Counted from the stretch's first letter, positions 8,368 through 18,224 are shown. The stretch is 64,000 nt of DNA from an uncultured Bacilli bacterium (GCA_944332075.1 CALVJL010000004.1:1-64000), one strand, 5' to 3'. The notes: generated from the letters alone by a model not told the origin. Numbers and translations: made by a program.

Positions 8368-10038
8368 CTATTTCTTCTTAAGGTACTTCAAGCTATCAAA
8401 TGTAACAGCGAGAAGAATGATAATACCGATGAAGACATTGGTGATATCAGCCGATCCACCGGTCATATCTCTTAAGTAATATTTCAGAATTTCGAAGAGC
8501 AAGCAACCAAAGACCGCTCCTGAAATTTTACCGATACCGCCGGAGAAAGAAATTCCGCCGATAACACAAGCTGCAATCGCTTCGAGTTCCCAACCTTGTC
8601 CGAAGGAGCTAGAAGATGATCCGGTAACTGTTGATTGGAAGAAGCCTCCAAATCCGTATAAGATACCAGCCATAACGAAGACTCCGATAGTTGTCCAGAA
8701 TACTGAGATACCTGAGACAGATGCTGCTTCTGGGTTTCCACCGACAGCATACATATTTTTACCGAAGCGAGTTTTATTCCAGATGAACCAGACAATCGCA
8801 ATTGCGACAACTGAATAGATAAAGGTTAATGGGATACCTGGGAATGATCCAACTTTGAAGATAGATGCAGCAATATTTAACGCATCTTGAGAAATCGTTC
8901 CAGTTTTGATGTTATTAGTACCAAATCCAACCAAGCCCCAAATAATTAATGATGTACCAAGTGTGGAAATGAATGGATGGATTTTGAATTTTGCTGAGAA
9001 GAAACCAGCGATAGCACTAAATAACGTACAAGTGAAGATAGCGACTAATAACGCGACGACAACAGCTAAGCCAAATCCGCCAGTAGCATAGATTCCGTTA
9101 AAGCTAATACCGAAGAATTCAACAGTAGTATTAGGATTGAGGATCATACAGGTAAAGATAGTACCTAATGTAACCATTCTTCCGACAGACAAGTCAGTAC
9201 CAGCCAGTAAGATTAAGCCAGCAACGCCGAGAGCGAAGAAAACTTTAGTTGAGAAATTCTTCAAGATTAAGTTAATCGCATTAATTCCAATCAAGGATGG
9301 ATTAATAACAATACAGACAATCATGAAGATGACAATGATGATATAAAGACCATTCTTAAGTAAGAACTGCGGTAAGCTGAAATTGTAAATATAATTTTCA
9401 ACTTTAGCTTGCATTGTTTCAACAAAACTCTTCTTACCATCACGAGCATTCATTTTCCAGTCTTGACTTTCAATAAATGAATCATGAACTTTATCCTTAA
9501 TTTTTTGTAAGTGATTTTGATGTTTTGTTTTTTCTTCAAATATTTCTTGTTTATAAGTTTGATTTTCTAATTTTAACTTAATTTTATATTCTTCTTTGTT
9601 GTCTTTAAGACCTTCTAAGCCAAGCATCCGTTCTTTATGGCGGTCATTTATTTTTGCCATTTCTTCTTTAAATCTTAGATTTTCCTTGGCTTTTTCCTCT
9701 TTAGCTTCAACTTTTAATTGTTGATATAGAGGTTTATGATTTACATTAACAAATTTAACTGTTTCATCAGCAATTTGCTTAATTTCTTCTTTATTCTCTT
9801 GGGCAACTTGTTTGGCTGCTTCAATACCTGCTTTATTCTTTTCAATCAAGCTCTTTTTTACATCATCAGCAAGAATACGATTGTTTTTAATTTTTCTGTT
9901 TTCGTTTTCTAAAACTTTGATGCGATCAGTACCATTTTTTCTTAATTTATCTAATTTTGATTGATATTCGAGGTACTGGGATTTGAACTCATCGTAAGTA
10001 AGCGAGATAGCAGCCGAATTATTAATTTCTTGACTCAT
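8368..10038 (-). CDS. mglC: Galactose/methyl-galactoside ABC transporter permease with N-terminal coiled coil
   Basis: The C-terminal 330 residues (about 225-556) match MglC/RbsC-type permeases, with around ten membrane segments and the family stretch LGVAGLILLAGTDLSVGRMV. Together with MglA and MglB it would carry galactose or a related sugar across the membrane. The first 215 residues are not part of the normal family. They are very rich in Lys, Glu and Gln, with no helix breaker for long stretches between about 15 and 195, and so look like a cytosolic coiled coil. The whole is about 220 residues longer than a usual MglC. The gene begins 11 bases after the mglA stop. Confidence 0.9.
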   Translation of the reverse strand: MSQEINNSAAISLTYDEFKSQYLEYQSKLDKLRKNGTDRIKVLENENRKIKNNRILADDVKKSLIEKNKAGIEAAKQVAQENKEEIKQIADETVKFVNVNHKPLYQQLKVEAKEEKAKENLRFKEEMAKINDRHKERMLGLEGLKDNKEEYKIKLKLENQTYKQEIFEEKTKHQNHLQKIKDKVHDSFIESQDWKMNARDGKKSFVETMQAKVENYIYNFSLPQFLLKNGLYIIIVIFMIVCIVINPSLIGINAINLILKNFSTKVFFALGVAGLILLAGTDLSVGRMVTLGTIFTCMILNPNTTVEFFGISFNGIYATGGFGLAVVVALLVAIFTCTLFSAIAGFFSAKFKIHPFISTLGTSLIIWGLVGFGTNNIKTGTISQDALNIAASIFKVGSFPGIPLTFIYSVVAIAIVWFIWNKTRFGKNMYAVGGNPEAASVSGISVFWTTIGVFVMAGILYGFGGFFQSTVTGSSSSSFGQGWELEAIAACVIGGISFSGGIGKISGAVFGCLLFEILKYYLRDMTGGSADITNVFIGIIILLAVTFDSLKYLKKK

Positions 10039-10049
10039 AATTTTCTCTC

Positions 10050-11552
10050 CTAAATATATTTAGCACTTAATCTGAGTAATTCTTCCTGATTAGTGTCTTT
10101 GGTATTAACAATACCGGCAATTCTATGATTAGACATAACCGCGATACGATTAGTGATTCCTAAAATCTCTGGCATTTCACTAGATACAACGATACATGTC
10201 TTACCTTCTTTTGCCATTTTGATGATAAGTTGATAAATTTCATACTTAGCACCAACATCAATACCTCTAGTCGGTTCATCAAGTAAAAGGACATCAGGGT
10301 TAATTTCTAACCAGCGACCAATAATAACCTTTTGTTGATTGCCACCGCTTAAGGAGGTAATCATATCATTAGGTCCCATACATTTGGTATGCATGATTTC
10401 GATTTCGTTTTCGGTAGCGTCCTTCATCTTTTTGTCATTAATGATATTAAAATCACAATACGATTTCAAATCAGCTATACAGGTATTAAACACTAAATCT
10501 TTTTTCAAAAATAATCCGTTATATTTTCTTTCTTCTGTAACAAAAGCAAATCCGTTTTTGATTGCATCATTTGAGGAAGTGAAAAGAAGATTTTTGCCGT
10601 TATAGATAATCTCTCCTCCAGAAATAGTTCTTAATCCAAAGAGAGCCTCTAATAATTCGCTTCTACTCGCCCCAACTAAACCATAGAGACCAAATATCTC
10701 ACCTTTTCTTACTGAGAAAGAAATATTTTCTAATTTAGGTTCGTATTTTGTGCAAAGATCTTTAATTTCTAAAACAACATCACCTGGGGTATTATCAACC
10801 GGTGGGAAACGTTGATCTAAAGAACGTCCGACCATTGCAGAAATTAATTCGTTCATATTAGTGTCTTTAACATTCTTTGTCAAAATCATTTGACCATCTC
10901 TCAAGACACTGACTTCATCACATATTTCGAATACTTCGTCCATTTTATGTGATATATAAACAAAGGAAACACCTTCTTTTTTCAATTCATTAACAATTGA
11001 GAAGAGTTTACGTATTTCTTTATCAGTCAATGATGATGTCGGTTCGTCGAGAACGATGATTTTTGAGTTGTAACTGACAGCTTTTGCAATTTCGACCATC
11101 TGTCTCTTTGCAACTGACATCGTCTTCATCTTAGCTTTGACATCAACATTCATTCCAAGTTTCTTAAATAATAACTTAGCATCATTTTCCATTTGTTTTT
11201 CATCGATAACACCAAATTTCATAGGATATCTTCCTAGATATAAATTATCGATGACACTTCTTTCAAGGCATTGATTCAGTTCCTGATGGACCATCGCCAC
11301 ACCATTTTCTAAAGCATCTTTAGGGCCAGAAAATTCTACTAGATTATCACCGAGAAGAATTTCTCCATCATCGCGCGTATAAATGCCGAACAAGATTTTC
11401 ATCATTGTTGATTTACCAGCGCCATTTTCACCCATCAATCCCATGACTGTGCCTTCATGAATTTTAAGATTGATACCTTTTAAGACTTTGTTTTTGCCAA
11501 ATGACTTGGAGATGTTTTTCATTTCTAATATGATGTTCTTTTCATCATTCAT
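10050..11552 (-). CDS. mglA: Galactose/methyl-galactoside ABC transporter ATPase
   Basis: This 500-residue protein has two fused ATPase domains, as in all sugar importers of the MglA/RbsA group. The first has Walker A GENGAGKSTMMK, signature MSVAKRQM and Walker B IIVLDEPTSSL. The second has a degenerate Walker A (GLVGASRSE), signature LSGGNQQKV and Walker B LLLDEPTRGID. This asymmetry is normal for the family. It powers uptake through MglC in the cytoplasm. It lies between mglB and mglC in a leftward operon. Confidence 0.95.
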   Translation of the reverse strand: MNDEKNIILEMKNISKSFGKNKVLKGINLKIHEGTVMGLMGENGAGKSTMMKILFGIYTRDDGEILLGDNLVEFSGPKDALENGVAMVHQELNQCLERSVIDNLYLGRYPMKFGVIDEKQMENDAKLLFKKLGMNVDVKAKMKTMSVAKRQMVEIAKAVSYNSKIIVLDEPTSSLTDKEIRKLFSIVNELKKEGVSFVYISHKMDEVFEICDEVSVLRDGQMILTKNVKDTNMNELISAMVGRSLDQRFPPVDNTPGDVVLEIKDLCTKYEPKLENISFSVRKGEIFGLYGLVGASRSELLEALFGLRTISGGEIIYNGKNLLFTSSNDAIKNGFAFVTEERKYNGLFLKKDLVFNTCIADLKSYCDFNIINDKKMKDATENEIEIMHTKCMGPNDMITSLSGGNQQKVIIGRWLEINPDVLLLDEPTRGIDVGAKYEIYQLIIKMAKEGKTCIVVSSEMPEILGITNRIAVMSNHRIAGIVNTKDTNQEELLRLSAKYI

Positions 11553-11620
11553 ATTATTCTCCCTATAAGCATAGAATTAGACCGGCTTAAAAACCGGCCT
11601 AATATCTAATAATTTAAATT

Positions 11621-12790
11621 TTACTTTAATGTTTCAGCAGTAATCTTAGCGTGGTGGACTCTTAATGCCTTATTAGCAGAATCGTACCAAACAGCCTTAT
11701 CATTTGCTTCCCATTCTTCTTTTGTAGAAACAACTGTCATACCGTCAGTTAATGATTTGTCTTGGATAAGATTATCTAATGCTTTAACGCAGACATCAGC
11801 TTGAGCAGCACCATCGTTTTTAACTGTACCTTTGAATTGACCTTCCTTTTTAATTTCGGTAAGAGCATCATCAAGAGCATCAACACCCCAAATAGGGATA
11901 CCAGCTGAGATGAAAGTTTGGTTAGTAATAATACCGAGAGCCATTCCGTCGTTATTTGATAAGACTAAGTCAATTTGATCACCCTTAGAGTTGAGAACAC
12001 GAGCGACTTCATTAGCTGCAGTAACTGGGTCCCAAGTTGTACCGGCTGTGTCAGTACCGTCAACAATATCAGTTACTTCAACTTTATTCCAAGCACCTTT
12101 TTCAGTATTAACTTCATAAGAGCCACCTGATGCTGTAGCTTTTAATTCAGCGTTAGGATTACCACCTTCAAGATTTCTTTCAAGATAGGCTGGTGACCAT
12201 TGTGTTCTAGCTTCTGCGTCAGCATGGCCTTTTTCGCCTCTAACGACGATAACACCTAATTTGCCATCACCATTTCTATCAAGATTTTCAAACCCAACAG
12301 AATTGATATATTCAGCTGCCATTGCGCCTTGGTAACGTCCACCTTCTGCAGATTCAATACCGACATAGTAAGCATTTTTATAACTATTCATTGTATCGAC
12401 ATCGACAGCACCTGTGGATGTTGATAATTCTCTGTTCCAGAAAATAACAGGTTTTCCGGTATCTTTAACTTTATTAATATAAGATAAGCCGTTTGTTTGG
12501 TCGACAACGTTAATTAAGTATCCACCATAAGCTTGTGTACCAGCGGTTTCAACCATCTTTAATGCTTCAGCATCATCGTTTTTTGCATCAAACAATTCAA
12601 TTTTATTATATCCGTATTTTTCTGATGCTGTTTCAAGTCCTGGTTTCCATAAACCAGACATATTAGGATCTGATAAGTTGTAAGAAATCGCAAAGATATC
12701 TTTTTCTGTAGCTTTTGATCCACATGATGTGAGAACTGCTGCTCCGATAAATAAGGCGCAAGCGCATAATGGAATTAATTTTTTATTCAT
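11621..12790 (-). CDS. mglB: Galactose-type substrate-binding lipoprotein
   Basis: The 389-residue protein has lipobox LTSC-G after the AGGAGGA-supported start at 12790; the extra upstream codons to 12883 have no ribosome site. It is a periplasmic-binding-protein type 1 fold like E. coli MglB. It has the calcium loop DRNGDGKL and the sugar contacts expected in this family: Asn in FWNRE, His/Asp/Arg in GHADAEAR, Asn in LSNNDG, Asp in GVDALDD and Asn in VKNDGAAQAD. It delivers the sugar to MglAC. It is the first gene of the operon, with a cre-like box in the upstream region. Confidence 0.95.
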   Translation of the reverse strand: MNKKLIPLCACALFIGAAVLTSCGSKATEKDIFAISYNLSDPNMSGLWKPGLETASEKYGYNKIELFDAKNDDAEALKMVETAGTQAYGGYLINVVDQTNGLSYINKVKDTGKPVIFWNRELSTSTGAVDVDTMNSYKNAYYVGIESAEGGRYQGAMAAEYINSVGFENLDRNGDGKLGVIVVRGEKGHADAEARTQWSPAYLERNLEGGNPNAELKATASGGSYEVNTEKGAWNKVEVTDIVDGTDTAGTTWDPVTAANEVARVLNSKGDQIDLVLSNNDGMALGIITNQTFISAGIPIWGVDALDDALTEIKKEGQFKGTVKNDGAAQADVCVKALDNLIQDKSLTDGMTVVSTKEEWEANDKAVWYDSANKALRVHHAKITAETLK

Positions 12791-12866
12791 AAATCCTCCT
12801 AATAATTCCAGATTACCGCACACCGCAAAAGGGTTGTGTGGTGTTCTATTTGTGCTTTCATTATTA

Positions 12867-12880
12867 CGTAAGCGCTTACA
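12867..12880 (-). promoter_or_regulatory. cre-like operator 1 (mglB side)
   Basis: The site reads TGTAAGCGCTTACG on the minus strand and differs from the CcpA cre consensus TGWAANCGNTNWCA only at the last base. It is also a near-palindrome as recognised by LacI/GalR proteins. On the minus strand it lies downstream of a possible promoter (TTGTAG, 16 bases, TATAGA), where it would act as a road block. Confidence 0.65.
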
Positions 12881-12982
12881 CAATAAAATGTAAAAATCTC
12901 TATAAAATTAGGTATTTTCTCTACAAATTAAATGATTTTTTATACTGATTTTTTTCTTATTTTTATTAATAAAAATAAACTT

Positions 12983-12996
12983 TGTAAACGCTTACA
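12983..12996 (+). promoter_or_regulatory. cre-like operator 2 (response-regulator side)
   Basis: TGTAAACGCTTACA is a perfect match to the cre consensus of CcpA in Firmicutes. It lies about 20 bases upstream of the -35 box of the two-component operon and 116 bases from the first site, so both arms of the sugar locus are probably under carbon catabolite control. Confidence 0.7.
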
Positions 12997-13014
12997 AAAT
13001 GTTGCTTGCCAATT

Positions 13015-13043
13015 TTGACTAAGCAAAAAAACTATGTTAAAGT
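13015..13043 (+). promoter_or_regulatory. Promoter of the sensor operon, probable leaderless start
   Basis: TTGACT (13015-13020), a 17-base spacer and TAAAGT (13038-13043) end six bases before the ATG at 13050, with no Shine-Dalgarno sequence. The geometry is the same as for the gene at 6771. Confidence 0.5.
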
Positions 13044-13049
13044 TAAAAT

Positions 13050-14648
13050 ATGTATAAAGTAGTTATTGTTGATGATGAACAATCTGTTAGAGAAAGATTG
13101 ATTTCATTAATTAATCGGATGAAAGAAGATTATGAAATTATTGCAACATATGAAAATGGCTATGATGCTCTTTTTTGTTCTTCACTTAATCCAGATATTT
13201 TAATTACTGATATTAAAATGCCCTATGTAGATGGTATTGAACTTATAAAACAGCTAAAATTATCATTACCACTTTTAAAATCCGTTATAATTTCTGGATT
13301 TGATAGTTTTACTTACGCTCAAAAGGCTATCTCTTTAGGGGTTGTAGGTTATTTAACTAAACCAATTTCTTTTCAGGATCTAAAAGAAACATTAGATGCG
13401 ATAAAAAACTCTTTAGACTCACAATTCACAATCAATAACAATACCTAAAAACTACAAAATCGAGCAGATACAGCTTTAAAATTATTACAAAACAACGATT
13501 TAAACCGTCTGATAACCTTAAAAAATATACCTGACGATTTTCTTAGCAAATTAAAAATTGATGAAATAAATTTAGATTATCGATTTATTATGATAGGTTC
13601 TTTTGATTTTGATGATGAAGCAGAAGAAGTTACTTTTTCTCAAACCGAATTAGTTAGTCTCTATCTTGATAATTTAATTAATGACGAATTAAAAATTAAT
13701 CATTTTGAAGATAAAATATCTTATAAGCTTTTTGAAAAAGAAATAGAATCTAATATTTTATTATTATCTAATTCTCCGATGATAAAAGAAGATATTCAAA
13801 ATGTCTTTACTGCTATTCTCGCTAAAATCAAAAAGATTTGCTCTGTTTCTATTTCTATCGGTTTTAGTGAAATGTCTTTATTAAATAAGGAAATAAGTTT
13901 TCGCCGTCTCTATAGACATGCCAAAAGATCACTAGAATATCGTCAAGTTGTCGGTAAAAATATGGTTTTATTTTTTGATGACATTGATAAAGGCGCCCCT
14001 GGAACGGGAAAAATTGATGAAAACGAATATAAAGATATCTCTTACGAAATTCTTTACGGAAAAATTAACAACGCTTTAAGCAAAGTAGAAAAAATTCTTC
14101 AAACTATAACCAGAGAAAATTTTCAAAATACTTATTATTACGTTCTTAATAACCTTTTAGATTATGTTTTAAAATCATGTGTTTCTTTACCTACATTATA
14201 TCAAGAAACTCATGCTCATAAAGATATCGTAAATAATTTATTTTCATTAAAAACAAATGAATCAATTTTAGAATTTTTTAAGAAGTTAATTTTAGACATT
14301 GACGAAATCAACAAAAAAGCACGTCTAAATAAAGTGGAATCAAGCTTCAATCAAATAACTAATTATCTTGATAATAATTATATGAACCCAACTTTATCTC
14401 TTGATGACCTAGCTCAAGAACTCGGGTATAGTTTAAGTTATATTTCTGCAATTTTAAAAAGAAACAATACTTCTTTTACAAAATATTTAACAGATATTAG
14501 AATGTCAAAAGCTAAAATATTATTAAATGAAGAAAATAGCAAATTAATTACTATAGCAAGTCAAGTTGGATACGAAGATCCATATTACTTTTCTCATTGC
14601 TTTAAAAAATATTTTGGTATTTCACCTGGAGAATTCCGTAAAAAATGA
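13050..14648 (+). pseudogene. YesN-type response regulator interrupted by an in-frame stop
   Basis: Residues 1-130 are a receiver domain with the acidic pair in IVDDE, phospho-acceptor Asp in ILITDIKMP, Ser in IISG and Lys in LTKP. A TAA codon (13446-13448) ends it. The same frame stays open from there to 14648: a linker, a degenerate GGDEF-like middle (VSISIGFSE, GKNMVLFF) and a C-terminal AraC-type double HTH (LAQELGYSLSYISAIL, IASQVGYEDPYYFSHCFKKY). A single CAA-to-TAA change would explain the break. The full protein would have 532 codons, normal for YesN regulators. The downstream part could restart at an ATG at 13590 and make a receiver-less DNA-binding protein. It is coupled to the kinase gene by ATGA. 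Confidence 0.8.
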
Positions 14649-16351
14649 GAAGACCATTGACCATTAAAGCAAAATTAACTTTAACAATTATTGCCATGTT
14701 TTTTGTATTCGTTTTTTTAACAAGTTTTACGACATACAATCTCTACTATAACAATTTAATTTCATATACTAATAGGCAAATTGAAGCAACATCCTACCAA
14801 TCATTAAATAATTATGAAGCCTATTTTGATAATGTCATAAAAGTAACTACAAATATTCAAGAGAGAATCAACAATTCAGAAATAACCGATGAAAAAGAAC
14901 AATTAATCGAATATCTTGATGATTTAAAATCTCTTCGCGAAGAAGTAATGTCCATCGCTATTTATGATTTACAAGGCCAATTAATTATTTCTAGTTCCAA
15001 TTACAATAATAATTACGATATTACGCTTTCCGACTGGTTTGTCAACGCGAAGAATAATCCGTTAATCAATGTATTTTCAAGAATTGACGTTGTTAACAAC
15101 GAGACATATGCTTTTACTCTTTCTAAACAAGTAACCTATGGGAAAGATAGTAAAAAAGGTATTGCAAAAATAGATTTAGATTTTACTGATATCGTAACAT
15201 TAATCGATAGAACAGATCTCGGAGAAGGTGGGCATATCACTATTTATGACAAAGGATATAATGTTGTGTTCTGTTCGCGAGAATATAATGAGCAAGAAAA
15301 AGAATTAGTTAAAAATCTTGTTTTAGGAAACGACATTATTACGTTAGACGGAGTTGAATATAATTTATTTTTATCCACGATAAGCAAGACAACTTGGAAA
15401 GTGGCAATTTTTACTAATTATGAAAATGTGTCTTCGGTAATTTGGAATTTTTTATATGCTATTATTCTATTAGCGATAACAATAAGTTTTCTCTTTCTAA
15501 TATTTATTAATCTTCTAGCGACATCAATAACTACACCGATTAGTAAACTCCAAAATCAAATGGCTAATATAGTTTCTCTTGATTATATTCAAATACCTAA
15601 AGAAGAAATTAAAGGATCTATTGAAGTTGAAGCTCTCGCTGATTCTTTCGATAAACTTTTAGAAAGAATTCGCAGTCAGACAATTAAACTAAAACGCGAA
15701 GAGGCTGAAAAGCACAAATCTGAGCTTAGAGCCTTACAAAACCAAATCAATCCACATTTTTTATATAATACACTTGATTCTATTATCTATTTAATTGATA
15801 AAGGCGAAAATGAAAAAGCGGAAGAAATGATTTTAGCTCTTTCTAAATTCTTTAGAATTTCTATTTCCAGGGGGAAAAATATAATTCCTTTGTCAAAAGA
15901 AGTCGAACATGCTAAAAATTATTTGCTTATTCAAAAAATTCGTTTTGGTGAAAAATTTAATTATTCTATCGATTTTGATCCGCAACTCAACAAATATTAT
16001 ACCATCAAACTTATCTTGCAACCTTTAGTAGAAAACGCCATCGTTCACGGATTAAAAGAAATGCAAGGTATTGGAGAAATATCAGTAAAAGCATATTTAT
16101 CTGGTGACTTAATTAAAATTATCATCAAAGATAATGGATTCGGGATTCTTCCAGAAAAACTAGAAGAAATCAAAAAGTCTCTTAACGATAATAAAAAGCA
16201 AAATGGTGTTGGTATCAAAAATGTCTATCAAAGATTAAAACTTTATTATGGTAATCAAGCTGACATTTTAATTGAAAGCGAACTTGATGTCGGTACGACA
16301 ATAACCATCATAATCCCGTCTCAGGAGGCCTTAAGCGATGAAGAAAAGTAA
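14645..16351 (+). CDS. YesM/LytS-type sensor histidine kinase
   Basis: The 568-residue membrane kinase has membrane helices at about 13-33 and 265-290. They flank an extracellular sensor domain, and a HAMP linker follows. The His_kinase domain has the phospho-acceptor His in QINPHFLYNTLDS, the N box LQPLVENAIVHGL and the ATP-lid Gly motifs DNGFGI and NGVGIKNVYQRL. It would phosphorylate the adjacent response regulator. Its start overlaps the regulator stop by four bases, and its end overlaps the next gene by 14, so the three are one translationally coupled unit. A link to the sugar-binding lipoprotein that follows is likely. Confidence 0.93.
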   Translation: MRRPLTIKAKLTLTIIAMFFVFVFLTSFTTYNLYYNNLISYTNRQIEATSYQSLNNYEAYFDNVIKVTTNIQERINNSEITDEKEQLIEYLDDLKSLREEVMSIAIYDLQGQLIISSSNYNNNYDITLSDWFVNAKNNPLINVFSRIDVVNNETYAFTLSKQVTYGKDSKKGIAKIDLDFTDIVTLIDRTDLGEGGHITIYDKGYNVVFCSREYNEQEKELVKNLVLGNDIITLDGVEYNLFLSTISKTTWKVAIFTNYENVSSVIWNFLYAIILLAITISFLFLIFINLLATSITTPISKLQNQMANIVSLDYIQIPKEEIKGSIEVEALADSFDKLLERIRSQTIKLKREEAEKHKSELRALQNQINPHFLYNTLDSIIYLIDKGENEKAEEMILALSKFFRISISRGKNIIPLSKEVEHAKNYLLIQKIRFGEKFNYSIDFDPQLNKYYTIKLILQPLVENAIVHGLKEMQGIGEISVKAYLSGDLIKIIIKDNGFGILPEKLEEIKKSLNDNKKQNGVGIKNVYQRLKLYYGNQADILIESELDVGTTITIIIPSQEALSDEEK

Positions 16352-17360
16352 TCTAATTATGCTGCTAATTGTCTGTCTATCACTCTTTAGCTGCAGTTCA
16401 AGGAAAAAAATAAATATGTTTTTCTATTCAGATGAAGATGAGTTTATAACAGAATTATCTGATAAATTAAACAATAAATTATCGCCATATTTTGATATAG
16501 ACATAAATTATTCCGATAATTCTCAATCAACTCAAAATTATCAAATTGTTGAAGCTATAAAAAATAACAGCAATCTAATAATAGTAAATACCGTTGACCG
16601 CTTAGCATCGTCTTCTATTGTAGAAAAAGCCGCGACAAAAAATATACCTTTAATATTCGTAAACCGCGAGCCATTAATAGAAGATATAATAGGCTATGAT
16701 AATGCTTATTATGTCGGTACTAATTCATTTTATGAAGGTGTGTTACAAGCGCAAATCGCTAACAATTTATTTTTTTCTGAAGGAGGATTTATCAACTCTC
16801 GCTTTGATAAAAATAAGGACGGGATTTTGCAAATCGTCTTAATTAAAGGCGAACAAGGTCACCAAGATAGTGAAGAAAGAAGTCAAAATAGCATCTCCCA
16901 ATTAAAAATAATGGGCTATAATGTCCAAATACTTGAAAGCGTATTTTGTGATTGGTCAAGAGATATAGCTTTGGAATCTTTTCATAAAATATATGATAAT
17001 CATCAAAATGAAATAGAGTTAGTTATTTCATGTAATGACGAAATGGCATTAGGTTGTTCAGATTATTTAAAAACTCTACCTGATTATGATAGCTCTCAAA
17101 CTATTTTAGACCAATATTTCCCAATTATTGGAGTAAACGGCCGTTCTCTCGGAATTGAAGCAATTAAAAATGGTGATATCTATGGAACAGTAACTAATGA
17201 TTCAATAGCTCAAGCCGATGCTATTTATCAATTATCGATGCGTTTATTAAATAATCAATCCCTATCTGATTTTCCTTATACTTTTGAACGCGGAAAATTT
17301 ATTAGAACTAAAGGCGAAATATTAACATTAGACACACTTAAAGAAAGACAGCTAATTTAA
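16338..17360 (+). CDS. Galactose-binding-like lipoprotein, probable ligand sensor for the kinase
   Basis: This 340-residue lipoprotein (lipobox LFSC-S) is homologous to the MglB of this same locus. It shares FVNREP, the calcium loop DKNKDGIL, GHQDSEER, SCNDEMALG and VTNDSIAQAD. One sugar contact, the Asp of GVDALDD in MglB, is Asn here (GVNGRS). It has no transporter genes of its own and is fused by a 14-base overlap to the histidine kinase. In known three-component systems such a protein binds the sugar outside the cell and signals through the kinase. Its role here is inferred from this arrangement. Confidence 0.85.
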   Translation: MKKSNLIMLLIVCLSLFSCSSRKKINMFFYSDEDEFITELSDKLNNKLSPYFDIDINYSDNSQSTQNYQIVEAIKNNSNLIIVNTVDRLASSSIVEKAATKNIPLIFVNREPLIEDIIGYDNAYYVGTNSFYEGVLQAQIANNLFFSEGGFINSRFDKNKDGILQIVLIKGEQGHQDSEERSQNSISQLKIMGYNVQILESVFCDWSRDIALESFHKIYDNHQNEIELVISCNDEMALGCSDYLKTLPDYDSSQTILDQYFPIIGVNGRSLGIEAIKNGDIYGTVTNDSIAQADAIYQLSMRLLNNQSLSDFPYTFERGKFIRTKGEILTLDTLKERQLI

Positions 17361-17362
17361 AT

Positions 17363-18224
17363 TAGTTATCATTTTCATCAAGCAATTTTTTTGACGGCAA
17401 AATTAATAATCTAGAAATTCTTTTCTTATAATTTAAGTAATCTTTTCTTCTTTTTAATTGTCTTTTTTCTGCGAGAGGAATTGAAATAAAATTAAAAAGT
17501 AAAATCATCAAAACAGCTCCGATAAATAAATACCAATAATCTATTAAAAGAAGGGAATAAGATAAAATACACGCCTATCCATATTAAAATTTCTCCTAAA
17601 TAATTTGGATGACGGGAGTATTTCCAAAGTCCGATTTGAATAACTTTTCCTTTGTTGTCGCTTCTTAAAAATTCATGCATTTGATAATCTGCAAAAAATT
17701 CAAGACACGTACCGATAAAAATAATTACTATTCCAATTATTGAGAAATAATTAAGTGAATTATTAAAAACGACTATTAAAGGATAAAATCCCGCGAATAC
17801 TAATAATGTTGGCATCATCATAATTCCAAACAAATTGATAATTTGCCAAACAAAAGGGTTATTTGATTCTTGCAATTGTTTATATCGCCAATCAACCCAT
17901 TTTATATTTTCAAAAGTAATAATCCAATTAATAGTTAATCTAATGCTCCATATGCTAAATACTATATACGTCAAATAATGATATATGTTTAAATTATTTA
18001 TATTTTTTATTAAAAGATAAGTAACCATGACAAATGGTGTCAAACTCCAATAAGCATCATATAAGCTAGAATTTTTTATTGTTAACGATAATAGATAAAT
18101 GACAATTGTCGCAATTATATCAAAAAGGAATAATTTAAGTGCTAAATTATCAACATTAATTACTGCTAAAAATCCGATAGCATAAGCAATTAAATAAAAT
18201 ATAAAAAAGAGTGCTAATTGAACT
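17363..18224 (-). pseudogene. DUF1295 / isoprenylcysteine methyltransferase-like gene, 5'-truncated and frameshifted
   Basis: The minus strand encodes a multi-pass membrane protein of the DUF1295 (steroid 5-alpha-reductase-like) family. It has NSSLYDAYWSLTP near the N-terminus and KYSRHPNYLGEILIWIGVYF further on. Two lesions are visible. Upstream, the frame runs with no start codon straight into the IS3 end and hits a TGA inside it. Near 17540-17550 the frame shifts by one base; the other frame then continues the family C-terminus (FISIPLAEKRQLKRR, KKRISRLL) to the TAA at 17363. The longest intact piece, 17492-18043, would begin with TTG in mid-protein. I regard the gene as dead. Confidence 0.85.

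Noticed and set aside
8484-9346. Several long open frames opposite or within mglC
   Set aside because: They are shadows of the real gene in other frames, with no family signature.
12791-12883. Upstream extension of mglB
   Set aside because: The extra codons precede the lipoprotein signal and the AGGAGGA site. The ATG at 12790 is the real start.
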